DNA from: Xenorhabdus sp. BG5
Lineage (GTDB): Bacteria > Pseudomonadota > Gammaproteobacteria > Enterobacterales > Enterobacteriaceae
Direction: 5' to 3'
DNA length: 56,289 bases
Assembly (NCBI RefSeq): GCF_015163665.1
Contig: NZ_JADEUG010000024.1
Span: 1-56,289 of the forward strand
Part shown: one piece after another, positions 9,289-16,725 of the stretch
Position numbering within the stretch: position 1 is the stretch's first letter
How the letters are laid out: each line of letters starts with the position of its first letter
The notes under the pieces: generated by a model
Seen by the model: only the letters and a program-made list of their open reading frames with translations
The model's database searches: none
What the model was told of the DNA's origin: nothing
Made by a program: the position numbers and the translations under genes

Positions 9289-10002
9289 ATGTCTGATTCA
9301 GAAGACAAATCACCCTCCCAGCCACGTTTACGCGCTGGAGTCTTAACCTCCTCATTAACGATTGAACTGCATACCCACTATGCGATCCGGCTTTGGGCAG
9401 GGCGCAGGCGGGAAGAGATCAGCAATCCACGAAAATTTTCAGGTATTCTCGGGATGCCGCAGGTGATCAAACGCGCGGGCACTATTAGTGTGGATTCTGC
9501 TGCCGATAATCCATATGCCGATACCTGGCTGGTGAAGCTGGAACACGCGCTGGAGTCGGCTTTCACCAACCTCCAGCAGAGTATTGCCACTTTGCAGGAT
9601 ACCCTGAATGCTGTACCACAGCAGATCACCTTATCCTCTGTTTCCTCTGTCGAACCGCTGAATATCGGCGTCTACAGCCACTCCCCGTTGGGTTATCGCT
9701 GTGTCTGGCTGCTGGTTGGCTATGACCAGCTCGCCATGAAAACGTTTCAGGCTTTCCATTACGGTTTGATTCCACGGGTAGAGCGTGATGCCTTTCTGCA
9801 CAATGGCAGCCGTGCCATTCGCCAGATTTACGGCATTGTACGTTCCTACCGTTCACTGGCTGTCACCCGGCATGATATTGCGGAAAAAACGTCAGCAGGG
9901 CTTGAGGCGGTTAAGCTGTTGGGTGAACCGCATCCCGATATTTTGTCAGGTAAGCAGCGTTCAACGTTCTCCTCCCCATTACGGTCCACAGAACAAGGTT
10001 AA
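9289..10002 (+). CDS. PFL_4669-family ICE protein (TIGR03761)
   Basis: 237 aa from the ATG at 9289, chosen because AGGAGT lies 8 nt upstream. The sequence has the family features: an early RLWAGRR segment, a GMPQVIKRAGTI-like stretch, and a late QIYGIVRSYRSLAVTRHDI helix. Members sit directly upstream of topoisomerase III in SPI-7/PFGI-1-type ICEs, as here (14 nt gap). No enzymatic motif is evident. It is presumed to belong to DNA processing or replication of the ICE; function unknown. Confidence 0.8.
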   Translation: MSDSEDKSPSQPRLRAGVLTSSLTIELHTHYAIRLWAGRRREEISNPRKFSGILGMPQVIKRAGTISVDSAADNPYADTWLVKLEHALESAFTNLQQSIATLQDTLNAVPQQITLSSVSSVEPLNIGVYSHSPLGYRCVWLLVGYDQLAMKTFQAFHYGLIPRVERDAFLHNGSRAIRQIYGIVRSYRSLAVTRHDIAEKTSAGLEAVKLLGEPHPDILSGKQRSTFSSPLRSTEQG

Positions 10003-10015
10003 TGGAGGTGGAAAG

Positions 10016-12022
10016 ATGCCGCTTTATTTGTGTGAAAAGCCCTCTCAGGCCAAAGACATTGCCAAAGTTTTGGGTGTGAAACAGCGCGGGCAGGGATTTC
10101 TCTTCGGCTCCGGTATTACTGTCACCTGGGCCATCGGGCATTTGCTGGAGGTCGCTGCGCCCGAACACTATGGCGAGCAATTTGGTCCGCCGTGGCGGAT
10201 GGATGTACTGCCGGTGTTGCCCGCTCAATGGCAATGGTCGGTAAAAAAAGAGACCGCCGGACAGTTTGCCGTGATCCAGCAATTATTGAAACAGGCCGAT
10301 GAGGTGATTATTGCCACCGATGCCGACCGTGAGGGGGAAGTGATTGCCCGCGAGTTGCTGGAATATTGCCGTTTCACCGGTCCGGTCAGGCGGCTGTGGC
10401 TGTCGGCGCTGGATGAAACCAGTATCCGGCAGGCACTGGCTTCGATATTGCCGGGTGAGCAGACGGCAGCACTCTATCAGGCCGGACTGGGGCGGGCACG
10501 TGCCGACTGGCTGACGGGCATCAACCTGACCCGCCTGTATACCCTGAAAGCGCAGGCATTGGGTTTTGGTGAGGTACTGTCCATCGGGCGGGTGCAGACC
10601 CCGACACTGGCACTGGTGGTGAACCGGGATAAGGCCATCAATCAGTTTGTGCCAAAATCCTACTGGCAGGTTACGGCGAAGCTGGAAAAAGAGAACCTCC
10701 GCTTTCAGGCTAAATGGCTGCCCACAGCGGATGATGGCGATGAAGAGAAACGCTGTATCCGGGAGGCCGTGGCGCAGGCTGTGCAACAACGTTGTCAGCA
10801 GGTAACGCAGGCCACCGTGATGGATGTCAGCAAAAAGCGGGAGAAAACCCCGCCCCCACTGTGTTTTGATTTGGGCACGTTGCAGCAGACCGCTTCCCGT
10901 CACTGGGGCATGGGGGCGAGTCAGGTACTGGCGATTGCCCAGTCCCTGTATGAAACCCATAAAGCGACCACTTATCCGCGCACGGATTGCGGCTATCTGC
11001 CCGTGTCCATGCAGGCTGATATTCCTGTCGTGTTGACAGCATTGGCGCGAACCGACCCGGCTATGACCGCTATTATCAGCCAACTGGATAGACAACTCGT
11101 CTCCCGTGTCTGGGATGACACAAAAATCACGGCTCACCATGCCATTATTCCCACGCGTCACGTCTTTGATATCATCCGGTTAACGACCGATGAGCTAAAA
11201 ATCTACCAGCTTATCCGTCAGTATTACCTGGCACAATTTCTTCCTGCTCAGGAAACCGATGTAACTGAGGTAACGCTGGATATCGGCGGGCAATTATTCC
11301 GGGTAAAAGGTCGGGTTAATGTGATTACGGGCTGGAAAGCGCTGTTTACCGATGAGGCGGGAGAGAATGGAAAGGAGGAAGAAAAGGAAGCCGATTTACC
11401 GCTACCGGCCCTTAATCAGGGCGACCGGTGTCAGGTGATTGAGGCGAACATTCAGTCACTCCATACCAAACCGCCGGCACCGTTTACTGAAGGGACGTTG
11501 ATTGCCGCGATGAAAAATGCCGCCAGTCTGGTCAGTGATCCGCAACTGAAACAAATCTTGCGAGAAAGTGCCGGGTTAGGTACAGAAGCGACCCGGGCTG
11601 GGATCCTGGATACCTTGTTTAAACGCCAGTTAATTGAGCGGAAAAAGAAAGCGATCCACGCGACGCCATTGGCGCAGGAACTGATTGCCGGATTGCCAGA
11701 GGTACTGACCAATCCAGGCATGACCGCGTTATGGGAGCAGTCGCTGGAGGATATTGCGCAGGGTAAGACATCACTGGCGGTTTTTATGCAAAAACAGGCG
11801 CAGTGGATTTTGCATTTAGTCGAACGGGGTAAGGCACAACCCCTTCATCTGACGTTGCCGAAAACCCCGGCCTGCCCGAACTGTGGCGGCCGGATGCGGC
11901 AACGGCAGGGAAAAACCTCGCCGTTCTGGGGTTGCGTGAACTATCCAGCCTGTAAAGGCATGCTGAATGACAAAGCGGTCACGCAATCGCGCAAAGTCAG
12001 GCGGGCAAATCAACGGACATGA
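10016..12022 (+). CDS. topB: DNA topoisomerase III of the ICE
   Basis: 668 aa, type IA topoisomerase. The N-terminal TOPRIM domain begins with LYLCEKPSQAKDIA and carries the acidic DADREGE motif near residues 102-108. The catalytic tyrosine is Y320 in the TYPRTD motif. The C-terminus has a four-cysteine zinc finger (CPNCGGRM and CVNYPAC, near 620-645). It relaxes or decatenates DNA during ICE replication and transfer. The ATG at 10016 follows GGAGGTGGAAAG and fits the conserved protein start; an upstream in-frame extension overlaps the preceding gene and is not used. Confidence 0.95.
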   Translation: MPLYLCEKPSQAKDIAKVLGVKQRGQGFLFGSGITVTWAIGHLLEVAAPEHYGEQFGPPWRMDVLPVLPAQWQWSVKKETAGQFAVIQQLLKQADEVIIATDADREGEVIARELLEYCRFTGPVRRLWLSALDETSIRQALASILPGEQTAALYQAGLGRARADWLTGINLTRLYTLKAQALGFGEVLSIGRVQTPTLALVVNRDKAINQFVPKSYWQVTAKLEKENLRFQAKWLPTADDGDEEKRCIREAVAQAVQQRCQQVTQATVMDVSKKREKTPPPLCFDLGTLQQTASRHWGMGASQVLAIAQSLYETHKATTYPRTDCGYLPVSMQADIPVVLTALARTDPAMTAIISQLDRQLVSRVWDDTKITAHHAIIPTRHVFDIIRLTTDELKIYQLIRQYYLAQFLPAQETDVTEVTLDIGGQLFRVKGRVNVITGWKALFTDEAGENGKEEEKEADLPLPALNQGDRCQVIEANIQSLHTKPPAPFTEGTLIAAMKNAASLVSDPQLKQILRESAGLGTEATRAGILDTLFKRQLIERKKKAIHATPLAQELIAGLPEVLTNPGMTALWEQSLEDIAQGKTSLAVFMQKQAQWILHLVERGKAQPLHLTLPKTPACPNCGGRMRQRQGKTSPFWGCVNYPACKGMLNDKAVTQSRKVRRANQRT

Positions 12023-12032
12023 AGATCTGGTT

Positions 12033-12253
12033 GTTGATTGACGTGCTGACGGGATGCTTTAAGAATCAACCTGTTTCTTAAATGATCGAGGAGCCTGTAA
12101 CGATCGCCTCCGGGTGGCTGTAAAACTCCCGTAGCCTGAAAGGGAGTGCCTCAACGCGGTACATCTGCCCACCTTTGGAAGCAGATATTGTCAGTCCAAC
12201 GACAATGAAGGTTCATTATTCTTTATCAGAACGTCAGCAACGTACCTGTCTGA
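12033..12253 (+). promoter_or_regulatory. Hairpin-rich leader between topB and the STY4534 gene
   Basis: This 314-bp gap has no convincing gene but a run of short inverted repeats: TTGATT with AATCAA (from 12033), GATCG with CGATC (from 12085), ACTCCC (12125-12130) with GGGAGT (12142-12147), ATCTGC (12163-12168) with GCAGAT (12181-12186), ATTGTC (12187-12192) with GACAAT (12201-12206), and TCAGA (12227-12231) with TCTGA (12249-12253). Most are consecutive and non-overlapping, as expected for a folded RNA leader; a single-strand origin is another possibility. Confidence 0.5.
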
Positions 12254-12261
12254 CACCCGGC

Positions 12262-12334
12262 GGGGAAAATCATTCCCGTCAGGGAAGGGGATTTTCTCCG
12301 TTGCACCTTATTCTTTACCTCCATGGAGAAAATC
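12262..12334 (+). promoter_or_regulatory. Switch-like leader that can hide the STY4534 ribosome binding site
   Basis: Segment GATTTTCTCC (12290-12299) pairs perfectly with GGAGAAAATC (12325-12334), which contains the GGAG ribosome binding site of the gene starting at 12337. The same segment can instead pair over all ten bases (one G-U) with GGGGAAAATC at 12262-12271, in a hairpin strengthened by TTCCC (12273-12277) with GGGAA (12282-12286) and a GTCA loop. The two pairings exclude each other, the layout of an RBS-sequestering translational switch. Confidence 0.6.
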
Positions 12335-12336
12335 GT

Positions 12337-12801
12337 ATGTCTGAGAACGCAACTTCGTTAACCAAAAATGACTATTTCAACCTGAATATTAAAGGGTTGG
12401 GCTATTTGAATAATATCCGCCATGTCAGCACGGCCAATGGCACGTTCCTGAGCTGCGTGATCAATGCGTTAAATGGTCCCAGTGATAATCCGGTCTATGT
12501 GCGTTTTGATATTACCGTGGTCGGCAAGGAGGCGACCAGTCTGATCGCCCGTTGCCAGAAATCGGTGGATGAGGACAAAAAAGTGTTGCTGGGCTTCACC
12601 TTAAGCAACCCGTCTACCGATATTTTCACCCTGAAACGCGGGGATCATGCTGGTGAACAGCGCGTTAGCCTGAAAGCCCGTTTGATCAAGGTGGACTGGA
12701 TTAAAATCGGTCAGAACAAAGTCTATCAGGCCGAACAGCCCGACTCGACACCGCCACAGAACGGTGTCTCACAAACAGAATATGCAGAAAACTCTTTCTG
12801 A
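12337..12801 (+). CDS. STY4534-family ICE replication protein (DUF3577)
   Basis: 154 aa from the ATG at 12337 (GGAG 8 nt upstream). Recognised as the DUF3577/STY4534 protein typical of this ICE class: an N-terminal YFNLNIKGLGYLNNIR segment, then a beta-rich core (residues about 35-125) with VRFDITVVGKEA and a VKWI-like strand, resembling a single-strand-binding or OB-type fold. The C-terminal 20 residues are polar. It lies between topB and ssb, so a role with single-stranded DNA in replication is inferred. Translation is probably controlled by the structured leader just upstream. Confidence 0.8.
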   Translation: MSENATSLTKNDYFNLNIKGLGYLNNIRHVSTANGTFLSCVINALNGPSDNPVYVRFDITVVGKEATSLIARCQKSVDEDKKVLLGFTLSNPSTDIFTLKRGDHAGEQRVSLKARLIKVDWIKIGQNKVYQAEQPDSTPPQNGVSQTEYAENSF

Positions 12802-12877
12802 TATTTGTTATCCCTTTGACTTGCCCTGAATCGTCGTATTCAGGGCAGGTCCCTTTATCAAATAACAGGATACCGCT

Positions 12878-13087
12878 ATGAATGTTGCACCAATTGGTTT
12901 TCTGGCACTGCAATATTGTCATAAGCAATTACCGTTAACGGTGTTGCAAACCCGTGCGGGCTTTTATATCGGCACGACAGAGGGCGGCGTACCCTGCTCC
13001 CGTGAGTCTATGGAATATTTTGCCAGCCGTGAACAGGCGGAGTTTGCCCTGAAACAAGGGCGCTGGACACAACGTCAGTCATCGTAA
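12878..13087 (+). CDS. Small conserved ICE protein, unknown function
   Basis: 69 aa, between the STY4534 gene and ssb, in the same direction and ending 10 nt before ssb. No membrane segment or known motif is visible. The C-terminal half reads like a small alpha/beta unit ([20 protein letters not shown]). A comparable short ORF occurs at this position in related ICEs as I recall them, but I do not recognise a function. The ATG at 12878 is preceded by A-rich sequence with only a weak ribosome binding site. Confidence 0.6.
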   Translation: MNVAPIGFLALQYCHKQLPLTVLQTRAGFYIGTTEGGVPCSRESMEYFASREQAEFALKQGRWTQRQSS

Positions 13088-13097
13088 CAGAGAGGAA

Positions 13098-13616
13098 ATG
13101 GGTATGTCTTCACGTGGAATTAACAAGGTGATTTTAGTCGGTTTCCTGGGGCAAGCTCCGGAAATCCGCTACTTGCCTACCGGTGGCACTGTAGCAACGC
13201 TGTCACTGGCGACCTCCGAAAACTGGCGGGATAAACAAACGGGCGAAATTCGGGAGAAAACCGAATGGCACCGGGTGGTAATTTTCGGCAAGTTAGCGGA
13301 AATCGCGGCGGAATACCTGCAAAAAGGCGCTCAGGTCTATATTGAAGGCCAGTTGCAAACGCGCAAGTGGCAGGATCAACAAGGGCAGGATCGCTATTCA
13401 ACCGAAGTGGTAGTGAGTGTCAATGGCACGATGCAGATGCTGGGAAGTCGTGGCGATGTAAAACAGGCGGCTGCTCAGCAGGTGGGGCATAAGCCAGCAC
13501 CGAAGCCACAGCCTTCCCAACCCGCCAATAAGGAAAGAAAGGCGACTCCGGCAGTGCAACCTGCTGCATTACCGGAAGAAGAGGAAATGGATTGGGATTC
13601 GGAGATCCCGTTCTGA
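13098..13616 (+). CDS. ssb: Single-stranded DNA-binding protein
   Basis: 172 aa. The N-terminal OB fold (about residues 5-110) shows the bacterial SSB pattern: [49 protein letters not shown], and the [16 protein letters not shown] strand. A proline/glutamine-rich linker leads to the acidic tip ending in DSEIPF, the protein-interaction tail. It coats single-stranded DNA of the ICE during conjugation and replication. A second ATG at 13104 is possible; GAGAGGAAATGGGT upstream serves either. A strong terminator follows. Confidence 0.95.
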   Translation: MGMSSRGINKVILVGFLGQAPEIRYLPTGGTVATLSLATSENWRDKQTGEIREKTEWHRVVIFGKLAEIAAEYLQKGAQVYIEGQLQTRKWQDQQGQDRYSTEVVVSVNGTMQMLGSRGDVKQAAAQQVGHKPAPKPQPSQPANKERKATPAVQPAALPEEEEMDWDSEIPF

Positions 13617-13639
13617 GTGTTTTTTATCATTAACAGATT

Positions 13640-13666
13640 GCCCTGTAATAACAGGGCTTGTTTTCT
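13640..13666 (+). terminator. Rho-independent terminator after ssb
   Basis: GCCCTGT (13640-13646), an AATA loop and ACAGGGC (13651-13657), followed by TTGTTTTCT. It closes the replication operon; the next two genes point the other way. Confidence 0.8.
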
Positions 13667-13676
13667 ATAACGCTAT

Positions 13677-14327
13677 TTATTTGAATTCACTCGCATCTAT
13701 TTGTGCTAATTTATTAGCGTAATCTTGCATTTTTTTTCTTTTAGGTAGCTTATTATAAAACCAAAGCCATGAAAGTTCTGTTACTGCTACTAGTACATAG
13801 GGAAAGATATGACTTGTTTCGGGTTTTGAAGAGAATTGAAATACCGATATACAGATTGATGATAACATTAATAGCAATGAAATTATTGATATAAAAAGGT
13901 ATGTTCTCCGGTCTTTTGTATATCGCTGGAAATCTATGGAAAATTTTTTATCTTCGTGATTTATGTATGTCACTATTTCTTTTAATTGGCCTTCAAGAAT
14001 ATCGCATCTATATGGCTTAGATAATAAAAACATATAAATTCTTCGACTATTGTAATCTCGTATTCCTGTCAATTTAATGAGCAAAATATCTTTTGTTTTT
14101 CTTTTTATAAAATTAAATTCAATGGTGTTTTCTTCTTTGGAGAAAGATATATAATCGTCACCATATTTTTTGTATTTATTTAATGCCAGGTCTTTAAATG
14201 AAGAAAGTAGCTCTCTAATCTCTTTGTTTTTCATGAATAAAAGGATAAAAATAATTATTATGACTAAAGAAATGTTTCCCTCAGCAATGCTTTTTGATAA
14301 TTCTTTTGTTTCATTTATGAACGACAT
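13677..14327 (-). CDS. Hypothetical membrane protein in a defence-like insert
   Basis: 216 aa, very AT-rich gene. Three hydrophobic segments stand out: residues about 18-33 (isoleucine-rich), 143-163 and 170-190. Between the first and second lies a soluble domain of about 105 residues rich in lysine and acidic residues. I do not recognise a family. It lies next to an Abi-family gene in the same orientation and differs in composition from the ICE backbone, so a phage-defence or accessory role is possible but is inferred only from position. Confidence 0.55.
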   Translation of the reverse strand: MSFINETKELSKSIAEGNISLVIIIIFILLFMKNKEIRELLSSFKDLALNKYKKYGDDYISFSKEENTIEFNFIKRKTKDILLIKLTGIRDYNSRRIYMFLLSKPYRCDILEGQLKEIVTYINHEDKKFSIDFQRYTKDRRTYLFISIISLLLMLSSICISVFQFSSKPETSHIFPYVLVAVTELSWLWFYNKLPKRKKMQDYANKLAQIDASEFK

Positions 14328-14614
14328 AACACGCCTTTTCTCAGATGTTGTAAGTAAAGATAGGTTACTTCATAGTATGAGTTTGCATAAAATTCATGTG
14401 ATATTTTTTTGTTTTTTTAACTAATTCACAAATTTTTTCTCTATGTCAATGTAATGAATATTTCTTATTATGATAAGAATTGATTATTCAATTTTAAATA
14501 ATAACTTCATTAAATCGACTATTTGCATTTCTCCATCAAGTATTGAAAACAGCATGATTACAGATTGAACTTTGTTATAAATCACCGTGTGCTAATAGAT
14601 CTTTGAGTCAAATT
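14328..14614. other. AT-rich spacer between two accessory genes
   Basis: About 290 bp, roughly three-quarters A+T, holding the promoter region of the 216-aa membrane protein gene on the minus strand and the 3' flank of the Abi gene. No conserved RNA, repeat or convincing ORF is seen. Confidence 0.4.
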
Positions 14615-15664
14615 TTACGCTCTGGTGATCCTTTTTGCATTGGGATAACGTCCAGTGCTTGACTCTGGGTAATATTTCACTAAATCATGTTGTTGATATG
14701 CACCAATTCCATCATGAAGTTCTTCTTTTCTTCCAAAAAATATCGCCTTATCTTTTTTGCTTTTTATCAATATATGATTATCAGCAATGTGAATAATTTC
14801 ACCAATATGAGAAGAGTCTAAAGTTATGGCTTTTCCCCATTCTTTATTGATTGGTAATGAGGGTATGCCAATAGGAAGTTGTTTATTTTTCCAGAGTGCA
14901 TGGATACTGCATAATTCTGCCATTTTTTGATTATTTTCGATAATATCCAACAGTTTCATATTTGAAGGATTTATCCAATAGATTACCTTTAAACAGCGTT
15001 CATAGTGCTCAATAACTTTGTTGATAATATCTTCAACTTGATAAGCTCTTTGATCACGCCATAATGGTTCATGGTGAGAAAGTCGGTTGCGAATTTTATT
15101 AATTTCCTTTAGCTCATTACCAATACTGTTAATTGATAATGGGCGGCCTGTTTGTGTATTCAAGGCCTTAGGGAAAACCAACCCTCTCAAATGTGGCCAA
15201 AGAACTAAGTAAGTTTTTTTTTGAACGTCAAATTCATTTCTTACCATCGATACCCAAAAACCAAATGTCAGCTTGGCGATAATATTTTCAGGTGTATGCG
15301 GCTTTTTTTCTTGATCTAATTGCTTCAGTGCTGCTTGAATGCCTTTATAAGCACCTGGGTTATTCTGTTGTGTGAAAGCCGTAACGAACCAACTACGATC
15401 TATTTTGGACTTTTTTTCTTCCCAGACATGGCTGGCAAACTTGTGCTCAATATGTTTTTCTTCATACTGGATGTAAGATTGATAGATGGCGTTACGTAGT
15501 GAAATCTCAATGACCTGCAACGCAGGTAAGAAAACACTGGCCAGCTGTTTATTCCACAGATAAATGCCCAGACACTGTTCAGAAGATGTTCCACCAAGGA
15601 TAGGAGACTGATAGGTGGCAAATCTAGAAGCAGATAGCGATTTAGTAATTGCTTCAATAGTCAT
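14615..15664 (-). CDS. Abi-family (HEPN-type) abortive infection protein
   Basis: 349 aa. The N-terminus (SASRFATYQSPILGG, then YLWNKQLASVFLPALQVIEISLRNAI) and the motif RNRLSHHE at residues 192-199 mark the Abi_2/AbiD-AbiF type. The R-x4-6-H signature is the active site of HEPN ribonucleases, so the predicted action is RNA cleavage on phage infection, leading to growth arrest. The C-terminal 80 residues (after about 260) form an extra domain (IGEIIHIADNHILIKSKKDKAIFFG) that resembles a small beta-fold of unknown role. Single gene with no obvious antitoxin partner except possibly the neighbouring membrane protein. Confidence 0.8.
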   Translation of the reverse strand: MTIEAITKSLSASRFATYQSPILGGTSSEQCLGIYLWNKQLASVFLPALQVIEISLRNAIYQSYIQYEEKHIEHKFASHVWEEKKSKIDRSWFVTAFTQQNNPGAYKGIQAALKQLDQEKKPHTPENIIAKLTFGFWVSMVRNEFDVQKKTYLVLWPHLRGLVFPKALNTQTGRPLSINSIGNELKEINKIRNRLSHHEPLWRDQRAYQVEDIINKVIEHYERCLKVIYWINPSNMKLLDIIENNQKMAELCSIHALWKNKQLPIGIPSLPINKEWGKAITLDSSHIGEIIHIADNHILIKSKKDKAIFFGRKEELHDGIGAYQQHDLVKYYPESSTGRYPNAKRITRA

Positions 15665-15741
15665 TGTGTTACTATGTCCTTTGTGAATTTAGTGTAGTAT
15701 ACCGTTGTTTTATTTAGATATACACGGTGCAAGAACACACG

Positions 15742-15770
15742 TTGACCCATTTTATTGCGTGATGTATAAT
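15742..15770 (+). promoter_or_regulatory. Sigma70 promoter of a small RNA
   Basis: TTGACC (15742-15747) and a consensus TATAAT (15765-15770) separated by exactly 17 nt. The predicted transcription start is near 15777. No coding frame follows; a strong terminator lies about 75 nt downstream. Confidence 0.75.
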
Positions 15771-15776
15771 CTGTAG

Positions 15777-15878
15777 TCAGAGGAAACTCTACTTGTGTAA
15801 GCACCCGCCCCTACTCATCGTGACGGTCGGAGTGTGGAGAATATTTTTCAAAAAAGGCTCCTTCAGGAGCCTTTTTTG
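15777..15878 (+). ncRNA. Candidate small regulatory RNA, about 100 nt
   Basis: The segment runs from the predicted start behind a near-consensus promoter to a strong terminator. It contains no start codon with a ribosome binding site. Internal pairing CTCTAC (near 15787) with GTGGAG (near 15834) would close a domain around the unpaired, C-rich segment CACCCGCCCCTAC, a typical shape for an antisense-acting RNA with an exposed seed. Its size and phage-like surroundings recall phage C4-type antisense RNAs, but I cannot confirm a family. The target may be local, such as the Ner-like gene or its leader. Confidence 0.6.
15850..15878 (+). terminator. Strong terminator of the small RNA
   Basis: GGCTCCT (15856-15862), a two-base loop and AGGAGCC (15865-15871), flanked by AAAAAA before and TTTTTT after. 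The flanking A and T tracts make it bidirectional, so it could also stop transcription entering from the right. Confidence 0.9.
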
Positions 15879-16085
15879 ATCCTGATTTACAGTATGCCAG
15901 CGATTATTGATAGCTATTTATTTTTCTGTTCGTTATTTGGAATTATCAGGGCAGTATAATGAGTGGTACTTTACTGATATGGCAGCATAATAATCTAAAA
16001 TAATTACCTTAACTGCCTAATTTACTTGTTAAAGTTACCTGTTCGATTATTGAATTCGATAACTCAATCGGTTAAAGTGAAAATG

Positions 16086-16253
16086 CTATCGGCAAAATCC
16101 GATAGTGAGGAATCTCAGGCCTCTAAGAACTATCCACTGGTAGGATGTTTCTACCAGTGTGTCTGCTATCGCTCCTTCAATGGCGGTTCAGGCAGGGGAG
16201 GCTTCGGCCTCGCCGGTGGATAGTTCCCGGTACCTGAGAATCCCTGTCTGAAC
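16086..16253 (+). promoter_or_regulatory. Pseudoknotted leader RNA of the Ner-like gene
   Basis: Long, mostly perfect complementary pairs: CTATCGG/CCGATAG (16086-16092, 16099-16105); TCTCAGG/CCTGAGA (16113-16119, 16233-16239); AACTATCCAC/GTGGATAGTT (16128-16137, 16216-16225); TGGTAG/CTACCA (16138-16143, 16151-16156); GAGGC-TTCG-GCCTC (16198-16211, a stable UUCG-type loop). In addition GTTCAGGCAGGG (16186-16197) pairs over 12 bases, one G-U, with CCCTGTCTGAAC (16242-16253), crossing the outer stems to form a pseudoknot. It ends 33 nt before the start codon of the Ner-like gene. Confidence 0.65.
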
Positions 16254-16286
16254 TACCACCAATAATCAACAGAAGGGGAAGCAGGT

Positions 16287-16550
16287 ATGACTCACACTCA
16301 ACCAGACTGGCACCCAGCCGAAATTATTTGTGCATTACGCAAGCGTGGTATGACTCTCGCCAAATTATCCCGCGAATCGGGACTCAGTTCTTCTACACTG
16401 GCAAACGCCCTGTCCCGCCCATGGCCGAAAGGTGAATATATTATTGCCACCGCGCTGGAGGTGGCACCGTCTGAAATCTGGCCCAGTCGCTACTTTGATC
16501 GCCAGGGTAATTTGCTTGAACGAAAAGCGCGTAAATCGGTGGCTGAATAA
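16287..16550 (+). CDS. Ner/Nlp-like DNA-binding regulator
   Basis: 87 aa of the Ner / Nlp (SfsB) helix-turn-helix family: W-H-P-A-E-I start, then RKRGMTLAKLSRESGLSSST as the helix-turn-helix (residues about 18-37), ALSRPWPKGEYIIATALEV, and the ending P-S-E-I-W-P-S-R-Y. Ner of phage Mu is a repressor of early transcription; homologues on mobile elements act as regulators. Ribosome binding site AGAAGGGGAAGCAGGT. It lies just upstream of the first mating-pair-formation gene and downstream of a structured leader, so a role in controlling transfer is inferred. Confidence 0.85.
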   Translation: MTHTQPDWHPAEIICALRKRGMTLAKLSRESGLSSSTLANALSRPWPKGEYIIATALEVAPSEIWPSRYFDRQGNLLERKARKSVAE

Positions 16551-16725
16551 TGTGCCGTTATCACCCATGACACGTAATACGATAATCCCGATTCAGGGTT
16601 TATCCATTATGTCCTATTACGCCATTTTTATTTTCAGCAAACACAGTTGAGTTGTTCATTGAATACAGCACAGGGTTCCTTGCATAGTCAGGATGATTTT
16701 ACGACTGAGCAGGAACCTATTTGGT

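Noticed and set aside
9785..10015. Upstream extension of topoisomerase III
   Set aside because: The extra 77 codons overlap the PFL_4669 gene, and the conserved protein starts at 10016 behind a strong ribosome binding site.
10283..11161. Long antisense frame (292 codons) within topB
   Set aside because: Shadow of a strongly coding plus-strand gene; no homology features and no start signals.
16026..16223. 65-codon plus-strand frame
   Set aside because: It coincides with the pseudoknotted leader; its codons are explained by the RNA pairing and it lacks a ribosome binding site.
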